A stretch of 64,000 bases of DNA. It comes from Tolypeutes matacus (lineage: Eukaryota; Chordata; Mammalia; Cingulata; Chlamyphoridae). Location: the NCBI GenBank assembly GCA_026826555.1, contig JAKSZT010033739.1:664551-728550 (forward strand). Reading direction: 5' to 3'. The notes under the pieces were generated by a model, which saw only the letters and a program-made list of their open reading frames with translations, was not told where the DNA came from and made no database searches. The position numbers and the translations under genes were made by a program. Shown here piece by piece: positions 35,030-47,499 of the stretch; positions within the stretch are counted from its first letter, which is position 1; each line of letters opens with the position of its first letter.

Positions 35030-36905
35030 ATGATTTAAAAAAAATATATTTTAAAAGATGCTCAGATTACATAAATGTTACACAAAAATTATCTGGATTC
35101 CCATGTTCCCCACCGCCCACACCTCCCACAACCTCCCACATAAATATCTTTCTTTAGTGTGCCACATCATATGCAATGGATAAACACATTCTGGGGCTTT
35201 GCCATTAAGCATGGACCATAGTTCACAATGTAGACCTTACTCTATCCCACACAGTTCTGCATATTATATGCTGATATAAAATGGCCTATGTCTCTCATTG
35301 TAATGTCACTCAGGATAATTCTCAAATCCTGAAAAAGCCCCTGTATTACAACTGCTTTTCCCTTTCCCTGCCCCAAAAGCATCCAGTGACCACTAGCTCC
35401 ACATCAATGTTGTAATTTCTTCCATTGCTTGAATCACAATATATCTACAACAGAATACTAGTAATTCCACTCTAGTCCCTAGCTCTTCCCCCAATCCTGA
35501 GGAGTCTGGGATGGTGGTGTCCACTCCACCTCCAAGTGAGAGGGGACTTATATCCCGTGGATAAGATGGATGGGATAATCCTGCTTGAAGCTGCAGACTC
35601 TCTCCATTCCCTGGGATGGCCATTGTCCATCATCATCTCCTCACCAGGTGTCTTGGGTGAGTCCATTGAGCTGTAGAGTAGGAGTTGCAGCTCCACTGAG
35701 ATTCCAGGCACAGCTTGCACATTTGCAGGCCAAAACCTTCTCTGGAAGTACACCAACACACTCCAGCACCACATATAGTTTTGAATAGAAGGGACTGATG
35801 GACCATGTGCAGGGAGGACTTACTTGAATACAATACTGTCACTCTCATGAGCACAGATTCCAAAGTAGAGCCCACTGATAAGGCATCAATCCCTGAAGCT
35901 ATCCCCCCTTATATAGGACATGGGTGTCTCCAGAGCCCCCAGGAGCCCTTCTTTTTGGGGTGTTATCCACTTTAGTGTTCTATGAGATCCTACTGAGGTG
36001 TGCATAAGCGTTACCTCTGGGATGATCACCCGAATTCTTTGAAATCTCTTAGCCATATGAACTTATTTCTCCTTATATTTCCCCCCTTTTATTCAAGGTC
36101 TTTTTCCAGTTTTATTGCCAATTGGCACTTGGTAGTTATCCATTGTTGCCAGGGAGGCTCATCCCTGGGGGTCATGTCCCACACTGGGGGGAAGGTAATT
36201 CATTCATATGCTGAGTTTGGCTTAGAGAGAGGCCACATTTGAGCAACAAGGAGGCTCTCAGGCAGCAACCCATAGGCAACCCATAACAATTGGCTAAGTT
36301 TCAATTTCAAGAACAAATACTCATAAGGCTAGTCATCAATAATAAGAACCCATCAGTGGAGAATCCTCCTTAGCCAGACACTGCCCCTGCACTTGGAGGA
36401 CTGTTGCTACTTCCTTTGATAATGTGGCAGAGCTCTCCAGTGGGAATCGGGACATGTGTCTGGGAAGCTAAGTAAATCAACTTTCCTCAGCAGATTCGCC
36501 ACTCCCCTCTGCTTGGTGCCTCTTCAAGCCAGCAATTTTTCTCCCCAAAACTGCAAGAGGTTCCAGGCAGTAAAATCCACAGAAAGAAAACCCCTCTCGA
36601 CCCTCCATCAGAACCCTCCCACTTTCGGAGAATGCTCCCTCTCACCGGGTTGCTGGCGGGAGCGGTTGGCTCATCCCAGACATTTTCCCTGAGGGTGGGT
36701 CTCAGCCATCAGAGTTGATTGCCACACACAGGGGAAAATCTCATGATTCTTTCCTGAGCAATCCACCTCACCATCCAGCTCCCTCCAGATTGATGTCCCC
36801 AAGGTTATCACTCCATGGGACCCCAGCACAAGCCACTCAGGCAGGATCCTGTCCCAATCAGCCATCCTCTGAGAATGAGATGGTGAGTGCCTTCCTAAAC
36901 CAACA
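35030..36905 (-). mobile_element. L1-derived insertion lacking ORFs (5' UTR-like joined to 3' UTR-like)
   Basis: The right part (36440-36905) matches the host L1's own 5' UTR region at 41440-41915 in the same orientation. The left part (35030-36300) is antisense 3' UTR-like sequence that matches 49.48-50.39 kb in reverse and 39.6-40.19 kb inverted. No ORF1 or ORF2 sequence lies between. Target sequence GACTGAGT(C/T)T recurs at both edges of the break in ORF2 (34897 region and 36903-36912). This fits one internally deleted L1 copy of about 1.9 kb. Confidence 0.6.
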
Positions 36906-36909
36906 CCAT

Positions 36910-38250
36910 CTGGTCCCTGAGACTGAGTTTATCTCTTTACTTGTAATTGAATGGTTGAGTTCATCAATTTCTTCTTTCGTCAATGTAGGCTGCTTGTGAG
37001 TTTCTAGGCATTTGTCCATTTCCTCTAAATTATCATTCTTGTTGGCACATAATTTTTCATAGTATCCTCATGATATTCTTTATTTCTGAGGGGTCAGTAG
37101 TGATATCACCTTCCTCATTCTTTATTTTGTGTATTATCATATTTTTTCTCTTTTTCTTTGTTAGTCTGGTTAAGGGTTTGTCAATTTTATTAATCCTCTC
37201 AAAGAACCAGCTTTTGGTTTTGTTAATTTCTTCTAGTGCTTTCTTATTTTCTATTTCATTTAGCTCTGTTCTAATTTTTGCTATTTCCTTCTTTTTACTT
37301 CCTTTGGGGTTAGTTTGTTGTTGTTTTTCCAATTCCTCCAGGTGTGCAGTTAGGTCTGCAATTTTAGCTCTTTCTTCTTTTTTAATATATGCATTTATGG
37401 CTATGAATTTTGGTCTCTGTACAGCTTTGGCTGCATCCTATAGGTTTTGATATGTGTTTTCATTTTCATTTATTTCAAGGTAGTGACTGATTTCTTTTGA
37501 GATTTCCTCCTTGACCCACTGTTTTTCTAAGAGGGTGTTGTTTAACTTCCATATCTTTGTGCCTAATCTGTTTCTCTGGCCCTTAGTGATTTCCAATTTC
37601 ATTATGTTGTGGTCAGAGAAATTACTTTGTTTAACCTCAATCTTTCTGAATTCATTGAGTGTTGTTCTGTGGCCTAGCATGTGGTGTATCTTGGAGTATG
37701 ATCCATGTGCACTTGAGAAAATATATATCCTGCTGTATTTGGGTGTGGTGGTCTCTATATGTCTATTAAACCCACGTCCTCTAATGTATTATTCGAGCCT
37801 TTGTTTCTTTATTGATTCAAGAAGTTCTCTCTAATGGTGATAATGGTGTATTAAAGTCCCCCACTATAATTGTAGAGACATTTATTTCTCCACTCAGTTT
37901 TTCCAGTGTTTGCTTCATGTACTTTGAGACACCCTAATTAGGTGCATAAATGTTTAAAATTTTTCTTTCTTTTTGAAGGATTATCCCATTTACTCATATA
38001 TAGTGTCCATCTTTTTGTCTCTTACAACAGTTTTGCATTTAAAGTCTATTTTGTTCAATATTAGAATAACTGCTCCCACCCTTTTTTTTGTTGTTGTTTA
38101 TTGTTTGCTTTAAAACTGTTTTCCATCCATTCAGTTTCAGCTTACTTGATCCCTGAGTCTAAGATTGGTTTCTTGTAGACAGCATATAGATGGATCATAT
38201 TTCCTTATCCATTCTGCCAATCTGTGTCTCTTGACAGGTGAATTTAATCC
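36910..38250 (-). pseudogene. L1 ORF2 N-terminal part (endonuclease and linker)
   Basis: Frames 37680-37438 and 37332-37057 contain SDHNIMKLEI (end of the endonuclease, with the SDH motif), NTLLEKQWVKEEI and [25 protein letters not shown], all typical of L1 ORF2. Multiple frame breaks. Confidence 0.87.
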
Positions 38251-38499
38251 ATTAACGTTCAGTATTATTCTTCTCAATGAATTTCTTATATCAGCTATAT
38301 TTTCTTAGGGTTTATGTATGCCATATGTTGTTTTTATTTCTCTTTTTGTCTTTTAGTTGTTCTTATACTCTCTTCTAACTCTTTCTCTCCTTTTTTACGT
38401 TCAACCTTTGTACTTCCTTTAATAGTTCCTGAAGGGCAGGTTTCTTAGTGACATACTCTCTTAATTTCTTTTTATCTGTAATTATTTTCAACTCTCCAT

Positions 38500-40480
38500 C
38501 ACTTTTGAATGCCAGCTTTGCTGGATAAAGAATTCGTGGCTGGAAGTTTTTTTTTTTTTTTTTTTTCTTTTAGTACCTTGACTATGTCATACCACTGTCT
38601 TCTTGCCTTCATGTTTTCAGATGAGAAATCAGCACTTAATATTATTGTGCTTCCCTTCTATATGATGGTTTTCATTTCTCTTGCTGCCTTCAGTATTTTC
38701 TCTTTGTCTTGAGCATTAGACATTTTGACAAGTATATGTCTTGGAGTAGGCCTTTTGGTATTTATACTGTTTGGGGTGTGCTGTGCTTCCTGGACATGTA
38801 CATCCATCTCCCTCAATAGGGTTGGGAAGTTTTCAGCCATTATTTCCTTCAACAGTTCTTTTGTTTCCTTTCCCTTCTCTTTTCCTTCTGGGATGCCTAT
38901 AATGCATATGTTTGTGCATTTTGTGTTTTCGGTTAAATCCCTAGGTCCCTGATGGATTTTTTTCTCTCTTTTTATCCATCTGTTCTACTATTTATTTGAT
39001 TTCAGATGTACTATCTTCCACAACACTAATTCTTTCTTCTGCTTGTTCAATTCTGCTGTTTTGTGATTTCAGCATCTTTTTTTATTTTTTAGATTGCGCC
39101 ATTCATCACCATCATATCTGTTATCTTTTTTATGTATGTTTTCAATTTTTTCAGTATATTCTCCCAGTGTATTCTTTTTTTTTATTATTAATTTATTTTT
39201 TATTGTGGGTAAAAATCAAAATTTTCACAATACATGCCACTATTTATAAAATGATATATAAATATATATGCATATATGTGCATTTGCTTACAAAAATGTT
39301 ATTTATATATATATAAATATATTTTAAGAGGTGCTTAGATTACCGAAAATATTACACAGAACCCCCTGGGATTCCTATGTTGCCCACCTCCCACACCTCC
39401 CACCACATCCCACACAAACATCTCCCACAAGTGTGGCCCACCACCCTCAATGGACTTACACATCCTGGGGCCTTGCCACCAACCATAGACCACAGTTCAC
39501 ATCGTAGACCACACTCTCTCCCACACAGTTCTGAGTGGTGTGTGCTGATTTAAAATGGCCTACATCCATTGCCACAACAGTACTCATGGGAATGAGTTCA
39601 TCCGAATATACATGAAAGATATACAAAATAGTTTTAAAGATCAAAATATGGGGCATGGTCACGATGGGTGGACAATCACACAATAAATGAGGGAATCTGA
39701 ATTCCTAGCCTGGAGAGCTCTGCCACAGTCTCCAAGGGAGCAGCAATAGTCCTCTGAGTGCAGGAACAGTGTCTGTCAAAAGAGGATGACCCACTGAAGT
39801 GTTCTTTTTATTGATGACTACCCTTGTGATTCTTTGCTCTTGTAACTGAGACTTAGCCTGCAGTTGTGGGGTGCCTAAGGGTTGCCACCTGAGAGCCTCC
39901 TTGTTGCTCAAATATGGCCTCTCTCTAATCCACACTCAGCATATGATTGCATTACCTTCCACCCAACGTGGGACATGACTGCTGGGGATGAGCCACCCTG
40001 GCAACGAGAGATTAATACCAAGTGCCAACTGGCAACACAACTGGAAAAAGACCTTGAATAAAAGGGGGAAAAGGTAAAGACAAATGAGTTCAAGTGGCTA
40101 AGAGACTTCAAGGAGAGTCGGGAGGTCATCCCAGAGGTAACTCTTATGCACACCTCAGTAGGAGCTCATAGAACATCTAAGTGCCTATCACCCCAGTGTA
40201 TTCTTAATATCCTTAATCTCTTTCTTCACTTCATTAAGTTGGCCCACTATATTTTTTTGGACAGCTTTGATTAGTTCTTTGATGTTCTGCATCATTCCTT
40301 GTTTTTAGTTTGTTTATTGATCTGGTCCATGTCTTCCTGTTTCTCAGTATGATTAGTAATTTTTTGTTGCCCTCTGATTATCATTTTATCATGATGTATT
40401 TATTCAGTTGATCAGCTTCTCTCTGTGCTCAAGGGTTTATTTAGCTGGTGGTTCTGTGTCTGTGTTAAGTTGTCTCTTTG
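38500..40480 (-). pseudogene. L1 ORF1 remnants, split by an insertion
   Basis: Frame 38852-38658 has RPTPRHILVKMSNAQDKEKI, the RNA-binding C-terminal region of L1 ORF1p. The coiled-coil part lies at about 40480-40206. An insertion at 39177-40191 separates them. ORF1p normally binds L1 RNA as a trimer. Confidence 0.8.
39177..40191 (-). mobile_element. L1-type tail with 5' inversion and 14-bp target duplication
   Basis: CCCAGTGTATTCTT flanks it at 39163-39176 and 40192-40205. The left part (39177-39597) is antisense 3' tail starting with poly(T). The right part (about 39600-40191) is the opposite strand of the 35.93-36.3 kb sequence. This is the arrangement left by twin priming. Confidence 0.8.
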
Positions 40481-41149
40481 ACTCTTTGTTCTTCTTTTTC
40501 TATTTTTTGTTTTTTTTTTATGTTCCTTTGAAGGAAATAGATTAGGTCTAGAGGAATCAAAAGATGTAAGAAAGGAAAAAGGATAATATTAATAATAAAA
40601 AAGTTAGAAGAAGGGCCATATAAGACTTAGTAAAATGAATATTTAACTCATGTAGGCAGTGTAGAGTAATGGGGGGGGGGAGTGGAATACCTACACTGGA
40701 ATGGGAAACCAAATAGAGAATAATATATAAAATGATTTTAAAGGCAGAATGATGAGGAGAGAGAGAAAGAGTAAAGAAAGGGCTGAAAGGAAAAAAGTTA
40801 ATAGTAAAATAAAAAAAAAATAGAAAATAGAATAGACAAGATAGAAATCAAACCCTGTGAATTTGAGGACTCATGAAAAAAAGGTGGAATGTAGAACCAC
40901 AACAGAAAGGAGAAGATAGAAAATGAAGGAAGTACAAGAGATAGCACTGGTAGACAAAATCAATATACATAGAAAATGGGAAATAAAGGAAGAAGAAGCA
41001 CAACAAAGAAGAAACAAGCTAGCAGCACCTAATTCTAAAAAGTAGGGGGAGAGGAAAGAAAAGAAACAAACAAGGAAACAAACAAACAGCAAAAACAAAA
41101 AACAAACAAGCACACAAGCAAGCAGTCAAACCAAGCTAAGGAAGAACAA

Positions 41150-41930
41150 CTTTCATTCTTGGGCCCTTGTGAAACCTCTCAGCCTGCCTGTGTTCATCAA
41201 TCAATTAACCTGAAGGTTTCTCTCTGCAGGTTTTGAGCCATATTTTAGTGGGTAAACTAAGTTAAATTTATTTTAAGTAACGTTTTTTTTTGGAGAAATA
41301 AGGAACCTAAAAGAAGGCCTCTTCTAGACAACCCCCTCTACCGAGGGGACCCTAAATAGACTCATGGAAACTTATCAAACCCTTCCCACTGCCTGTCTCC
41401 CCAGGGGAGCTGAAACTCTGATACTCCTCAGCATGGAACTATAAAATTGGCTGACTCTGCCCTTCCACAGCCAAGACTCCATATCCTAGGGCAGCTAGGT
41501 AAATCAGGCTTCCTCAGCAGATTCACCTCTCCCCTCAGCTCAGCACCACTTCAAGCCAGCTGGCATGGTCCCCAAAGCTGCAAGGGGGTACAGGCAACCA
41601 AAGCCACAGAAAGGGAACCCCTCTCCACCCTCTGCCAGAACCCTTCCATTCTCAGAGAATGCTCCCTCTCACTGGTTGGCCAGTGGGAGTCAGGACTCAC
41701 CCTAGCCCTTGGCCCTGAGGGTGGGGTTTAGCTATCCACGTCCATGATTTCCAGATGGGGAAAACCTCATGGTTTTATCTTGAGCAATCCACCTCCCTGT
41801 CCAGCTCCCTTCAATTTGATGTCCCTAAGCCTCTTACTCCATGGGCTCCCAGAACAGCCCAACCAAGCAGGATCTTCTATGAGAGTGATGGTGAGTGCCC
41901 ACCTAAGCTGATGTCATCTTGCCCTCCTTG
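41150..41930 (-). mobile_element. L1 5' UTR-like region
   Basis: GC-richer than its surroundings. It lies directly upstream of ORF1 of the antisense L1 and is repeated at 36440-36905. Confidence 0.6.
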
Positions 41931-41999
41931 GCTCATTTTCAACAAGCCAGATAAACCATCTGTGAACCAGACTAATAAGTCAGTTCTCTGTAGCTCTCC

Positions 42000-44660
42000 T
42001 TGGTCACACAAATGTCCAGATTCACTGGAGATAGATGGACAGAGCCTTTTGTTTCTTTGTGTGTGAGATAGGGATTGCTCCATGTTACCTAGAGAGTCAT
42101 GTATGTGGTTGTATGTCATGCAGTCAATAGACTGGGCCATTTTCTTCATCATGTACTTTTGTTTTGAGTACCCATTAGATTTTTTAGCAACCCTATTTAT
42201 GGAGAAAATTTAAATTGATCTGTATTGAGTCTGTTGATTTCTAGAACCTTGAATAATTACCTTTGGACTTCATATGTAAATTGATTTTAAAAATTCAAAA
42301 TGTCATTTTTCTTAATGCCATTCAAACCAAATAAAATTGACTGGCATTGTATTCTCTTTTGACACAGGTTTGACCAGGAAATTCAGCATTAACACACTCA
42401 GCCACCCATTCATTGCCCTCTGCCCTTAGTTTACCATGTCAGTGCTTGGCTTTTTTGCCAGCACTGGGGAGCAGGATGCATTGCTGCAAGTGGAAGGACC
42501 CCACAAAGGTGCAAGGTGAAGATGATATTTTGGCTGTAACACCTTAGTGTTTGCTACAGATTCAGAGTTCTGGGCCCTTCAGGGGTCTTTACACCCTGAA
42601 AGGAGATGCCAAGAAGGAACCAAAAGCACAGCCATGGATGTCAGGGCACCCATACAGTGCTGGCTGTACTGTGCTGAGGTCTTGGCTTATGAAAACTGAA
42701 TACCAGGTTAAAATACATATCATGAACTGCAAAAAGTATTTTATAGCTGTGGTGGTTAGTTTATCATATTTTGTATATATTATTTTTATAAATCTATTAA
42801 AATGTATCTTTACCAAAAAAGTCCCACATGACAGACCTCCAGGATGATTTCCATACCTACTGCTTTAATCAAAACTCTACAAGATCATATCCATCATGAG
42901 AATTATTTCATAGACAGGCCATAACACACATGTCCTTGAAGAGTCAGTCAAGAGTGACAGCTGAGCTCTGTTCTCTTCCAGAGTAGGACAATTGCATGAA
43001 TTGGCAAAGAGTCCATGGGTCTCACTTTACCTGCTGAGTGCCCTCTCTATGCTGGTCACCCCAGAAATCTCACAGCAGTGTGTATATTGGACACCTTTTC
43101 TGTAAGTTTACTTGTTTAGATTCTTTCACTCAGCATAGATATAATAATTCATTCTTATGCTATTGTGTATCAATCACCTATTGAATTAAACACTAAATCC
43201 TGTATACATAATTATTTATCTTTTAACCTGTTTCCTTTGTTTTGTTGTTTCCAGTTCATGAGTATTACAATGAAATATAGTACTCTTTGTGGACTTGTAG
43301 ATAGCTGAAAGCACTCTTGCTCTTATTCTTACAAGAACAATAAAAATAAGAGATCTGAAAGAACTGCAAATAACCAAAATGTACTCAACATGTAAAAAAA
43401 AGTTACAGAGCTAAGAAAAATTCTAGGATCTCAAGACAGGAAAGTGCTAAAAAAGAGAAATAAGACCCAAACGAAAACCTAGTGGTACCCAGAATCAACA
43501 GATTACATATAAATTAGTAAGATTAACCTAGTAATTTTTAATAAATTTCTAAACTCTGAATGGGATAAAGTCACTAGAGTTAGTCTCATAGGGGCCATAT
43601 CCATACTATCTTGCAGGCTTTTCCTCCAAAATTAGGAAGAATACACTAAAAAGCTACACAGAACCAGACAAAACAAAACAAATAATAGATCATTCCCAGT
43701 GATGTGTAGGGAGAGGGACAGAAACTATTGTAGAAATGCTTCCACAACCATCCCTTAAGTTTCACTACAAAATAAAACAATTATCCAGATTAGAAAAAAC
43801 AAATGAAACCAAGGTAATATGGGCAGTTGTGGGATCCAATAGAAAGTGAAAGGAGACAGAGTTCATCATGGAATATATGTCCAGAACCACACCCCTCTAT
43901 TCACTGAAGAATAAACGCCTTAACTCACAGATGAAGTTCTCTGAAATAGGCAGATAAGGACAATACAGCTTGGTCAGAAATATCTGGGAAAACATGCTTT
44001 ACCCCAGGGAGGGGCAGAAATACGTGACAGGCCAAGCATTGCCTCATAAGGAGGGACAGGGGCACTTGGTTGATGTTCCCATTACTGTCCACCCTGCTCA
44101 TACCCCAGCCTCTTCCCCGAAAACTTGGATTCAGAGAGTACAACAGACAAATAGCCAGGCAAGTTCCAGGAAATTGTTGTGTTTTGAAAGGGTATCCCTA
44201 CCCTTGCACTGGGTCCTATAGGCATATGAGGGCCTGTGCACCTAGAAACAAGAACTCTCTTTCCTTAACTCAAGTCACATTGATGAGAATATTGTTTCCC
44301 ACATGGAGATGTACAGCAGGGAGGAGGAACTTGGAGGTATTCTCTGCTTCCCAGAATGCACTGGAACATGAAGTCAAGTACACAGTAGATTAGTCAGTAT
44401 TCCTTTCAGGACCCTCAGGTAAGCTCTGCCTTTGGAAGCCTGTGGTTGTGTGGGGAGGATTAGAGGGTCAGAAGTTCTTTCTGATGACTTAACCTGCTTC
44501 ACAGACAACTATTAAAGGGAGCATAGTATTATATTTATAGAGAACATTTGATGATGTTAGGGAAAAAGAATATGTGGCAAATAAGAGACATAGGTATGAA
44601 AAATTTAAAAAAAAAACTTTAATTAAATATAAATGTACCAGGAATGCTATTTGGATTAAA
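42000..44660. other. no recognisable gene
   Basis: Intergenic. A GC-richer stretch at 42360-42700 looks mRNA-like but I could not match it to a gene; it could be more retrocopy sequence. Some L1 3'-like text occurs near 43100-43260. Confidence 0.45.
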
Positions 44661-44667
44661 AATGATT

Positions 44668-44849
44668 GGGAAGTGGCTGTGGCTCAATCAGTGGGGCTCC
44701 CGTTTACCATATGGGAGGCCCCGGGTTCGGTTCCCGGGGCCTCCTGGTGAAGGCAAGCCCGCCCGCACGGCGTGGTTAGCTGACCCAGTGAGCACAAGCA
44801 GCAAGGGGGGGATAAATGAATAAATAAATAAAATCTTTAAAAAAAAAAA
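44668..44849 (+). mobile_element. DAS-type tRNA-derived SINE (armadillo)
   Basis: GGGAAGTGGCTGTGGCTCAA opens it. A-box TGGCTCAATCAG is at 44680-44691 and B-box GGTTCGGTTCC at 44724-44734. The tail is (AAAT)n then poly(A). Flanks share AAAAATGAT. This SINE family is what I know from armadillo and is the main organism clue. Confidence 0.88.
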
Positions 44850-45528
44850 TGATGCATTGTGACTCTGTTCTTTTTATTTTATATAATTATTATATAGTAA
44901 AACACTTTGTGAATGATACAGTGATGACAATTTATGTAACTGAATCATTATTTTTAACAGACTTAATATAAGTGCAGTGAGCTTGTCTTTGATGCCACAT
45001 GAGATGGAGAGACAAAGTAAGGCACTTAGATGCTTCTCTTAGAGAGGGCCAGGCTTTCCAACCCCTTCACCTTCCAGTTGAGGTCTTGAGACTCCACATG
45101 ATGGAAGGTGGAAGGTTAATTTGCAGGGAATTCTCAGAAATTTGAGTTAATTTGAGTGAAATAACTTCACAGAGATGGTAAATGTAAGTTTTGTTCACAT
45201 TGTCAAGCATATTCACAAGGCAGGACCAATTTCCCACAATTTACATAAAATTTTATAGGGTTATATAAGTATGAATGTATTTAAACATACATGTAGTAAC
45301 ATTAAAAGAAACTGTTCTGAGTTTGAATATAGCACTGCTTAGAAAAGATGCAATGGCTGTTCTCTGGGGGTTACATGTTATGAAGCAAGAAGAGGGAACC
45401 CCAGGGAAGGATAAAGAAAATCCTCCCCAGCCTCCCTCTGAAGCTGCCCCTGGATTTGGACCCTCATTGCTCCCTGGTGGTTGCAAGTTTCCCCTGCAGC
45501 CCAGCCACCTCCTGTGCCATGCAGGGGA

Positions 45529-45566
45529 GGTTTTTGTCTGGCTCACCCTGACTTCCCCTCACTGTG
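45529..45566 (-). promoter_or_regulatory. V-RSS of the 45.6 kb VH pseudogene (near consensus)
   Basis: Plus-strand order: nonamer GGTTTTTGT (45529-45537, 9/9), 22-bp spacer, heptamer CACTGTG (45560-45566, 7/7). This is the best matching signal in the window apart from the spacer being one short. Confidence 0.88.
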
Positions 45567-45998
45567 TCTTTAGCACAGTAATACTTTCCATGTCCTTGGT
45601 TCTCAGGTTGTTTCATTTTAAATAAACTTCATTCTTGGAGGTGACCTTGGTGATGCTGAGTGAAGACTGAAGAGTTGGGTTACAGTTTGTGCTTCCACCA
45701 ATACACATCTTGCTGACTCACCCCAGCCCCTTACTTGGAGCCTGGTGATCCAATTCATAGTAGAGCCAGTTAAAGAGAATCCAGAGGCTTTGCAGGTGAG
45801 GGACAGGGTCTGCAAGAGCTTTACCAAGTCAGATCCTGACTCCTTCAGATTCACCTGGGATAGGACACCTGAGGACAAGGAGAACCACAGTGAATCCTGT
45901 GCTCAGATGCATTATCCCCTTTACCTTCTTGTCTGAATCCTGAGGCACTCACATCTGGGAACTTCCACCAGGAAAATGAAGAACCACAAGGCTTTCAT
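45567..45998 (-). pseudogene. VH4/VH2-like V pseudogene with frameshifts
   Basis: The leader exon 45998-45953 is open (MKALWFFIFLVEVPR, 46 nt, GTGAGT donor). The V exon starts at 45868 after CTCAG. FR1 QVNLKESG to SLTCKASG and CDR1 [10 protein letters not shown] are in frame. FR2 is short and leaves the frame near W-G. CDR2 (MCIGGSTNC) and FR3 continue in a second frame with a TGA, and the YYC-A-K end is in a third. The CDR2 Cys of its relatives is kept but the CDR1 Cys is not. The gene is dead as protein, yet its RSS is excellent. Confidence 0.87.
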
Positions 45999-46106
45999 GT
46001 TCTTGTCGTTGAGGTCGATGATGCCCAGGAAATATTTTCCAGTGTGAGGAAGAAGTTGAATTTAAGTAAATGTTTGCTCTGGTTCCATCTGTTCAACCAT
46101 GTGGTG

Positions 46107-46114
46107 ATTTGTAT
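46107..46114 (-). promoter_or_regulatory. Ig V promoter octamer, one mismatch
   Basis: ATTTGTAT on plus (ATACAAAT in gene sense), 109 bp upstream of the leader ATG at 45998. Confidence 0.65.
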
Positions 46115-46352
46115 CTGGGAGGCAACTTTGTATGTAAAATGAAAGTGGATGAGGGAGGCCCTTGTCTTAGGGGCACAATGAGAAGGAATGCTGGCTGAGC
46201 CCTTTGAGAACACAGTCCTCTCCCTAGGGTGCCCCTCACAAATCCCAGGTTGCTGTACTTCCAGGCAGGTAATCTGTTGAATCAGGAGTCAGATGGAGCC
46301 AAGGATCAAGAATGGCTGTGAAAATATGTTTAGTGTGCTCCTACTCACAGAC

Positions 46353-46354
<2 letters not shown>

Positions 46355-46395
<41 letters not shown>
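46355..46395. repeat. (TA)n microsatellite, same position as the 11.67 kb tract
   Basis: TA run of about 41 bp, about 240 bp beyond the octamer-like site. Blocks B and C lack a TA run at the matching place. Confidence 0.93.
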
Positions 46396-46398
<3 letters not shown>

Positions 46399-47499
46399 GA
46401 TGTGTCTGTTTATGTACATATCTATTTCATATATATGGAATATATAATATATATATATTCCCTGACAATGTTGATTAAAACAGATTCTGTTGATTTTTGA
46501 ATTAGTGGTGGAGGAAAGGGATGTTTGGCACAACTTTCTCCAATTCATTGATGTCATTCCTCACTTGTAACTTCATATGTGAAATTTAAGTAAGTTTTCA
46601 GAGCTGTTGTATATTTTCATTACTCATATTAGTGGTATAATCCCCTCTAGGAACCAGAAAGGACATGTGTGTGCCCTCCCTTCTTACCACCATGATTGTC
46701 CAGGCAGGCTTTGCCCTGGGCCTGCCCCTGACATGTCTCACCTGTGCTACTGGGGCAGGTCAGCCCACCCACCCTCAGACTTCACACATGAACATTGTCT
46801 ACTTTGATCAACTCATCTCTGAATATGTCTTTCTATCTTATCAAATAATGAACAGAACATGAAATCAACATATTGAAACCTGGCAATTAAATAATTTTAA
46901 TTAAATATTAAATAACAAATTTGGAAAAAACTTTTATATCTAGCTCATTACCAAGTTGGTTAGGCAGTAAAATGAAGTGAATGGAATTTGCAGACACTAA
47001 AGTCACCAATGATTATGACAGGATTTGCAGGTTAAGGAGAACATCATAAGGCATGCTCCAATATTAGAACCTGGTGCATGTGGCATTCAGAAAGTCCGTG
47101 GTTGGAGGTGCTGTGAGGGAAAGTGCATGCTTGAAAATGAAATTCACATGTGGTTTGAATTTTGTAACCATGAGGACACTGCACTGAAAGTAAAAGTGCA
47201 TTGTTCATGTATAACATATTTCCACATCTCCCTGTTTGGTGCATTGACTATGAGGTTGGGATTTGGTTACATTAATTCATGTGAATTAAATTCTGTATAT
47301 ATTGTTTGTTTCATAAAACATAATAGCTTTTATTTAACAATGAACAATGAAATTACTCAAATTTGAATGCATTAATGAAATTCCACTGAACCTCTGTCTT
47401 AAGCCACATAGCAGAGTCAAGATGAGGTTTACCTGGTCCTTCTAATAAGATAAATAGAGATTTCCTAAGAAGAAAATCCAGATGCTGACAGGTAACTCC

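Larger units (their letters stand above)
31710..41930 (-). mobile_element. long antisense L1, nearly full length, with nested insertions
   Basis: Read right to left: a 5' UTR-like region (about 41930-41150), ORF1 pieces (40480-40206 and 39160-38500), ORF2 (about 38250-36910 and 34990-32740) and a 3' UTR (32540-31710). Two younger L1-derived insertions interrupt it, at about 35.03-36.9 kb and 39177-40191. Every ORF is broken by stops. The host element spans about 7.3 kb without the insertions. It falls between V units of the IGHV cluster. Confidence 0.85.
45000..46880. repeat. IGHV unit D, paralogous to the split VH unit
   Basis: The VH, its promoter flank, the TA tract at the same place and the far-upstream stretch at 46560-46880 parallel 11.1-12.2 kb. 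It is closer to that unit than to blocks B and C. Confidence 0.6.

Noticed and set aside
37070..37450. 126-codon hydrophobic plus-strand frame
   Set aside because: Antisense shadow of L1 ORF2.
44668..44760. tRNA gene suggested by A and B boxes
   Set aside because: It is the head of a SINE with an A-rich tail and target duplication; the cloverleaf is not complete.
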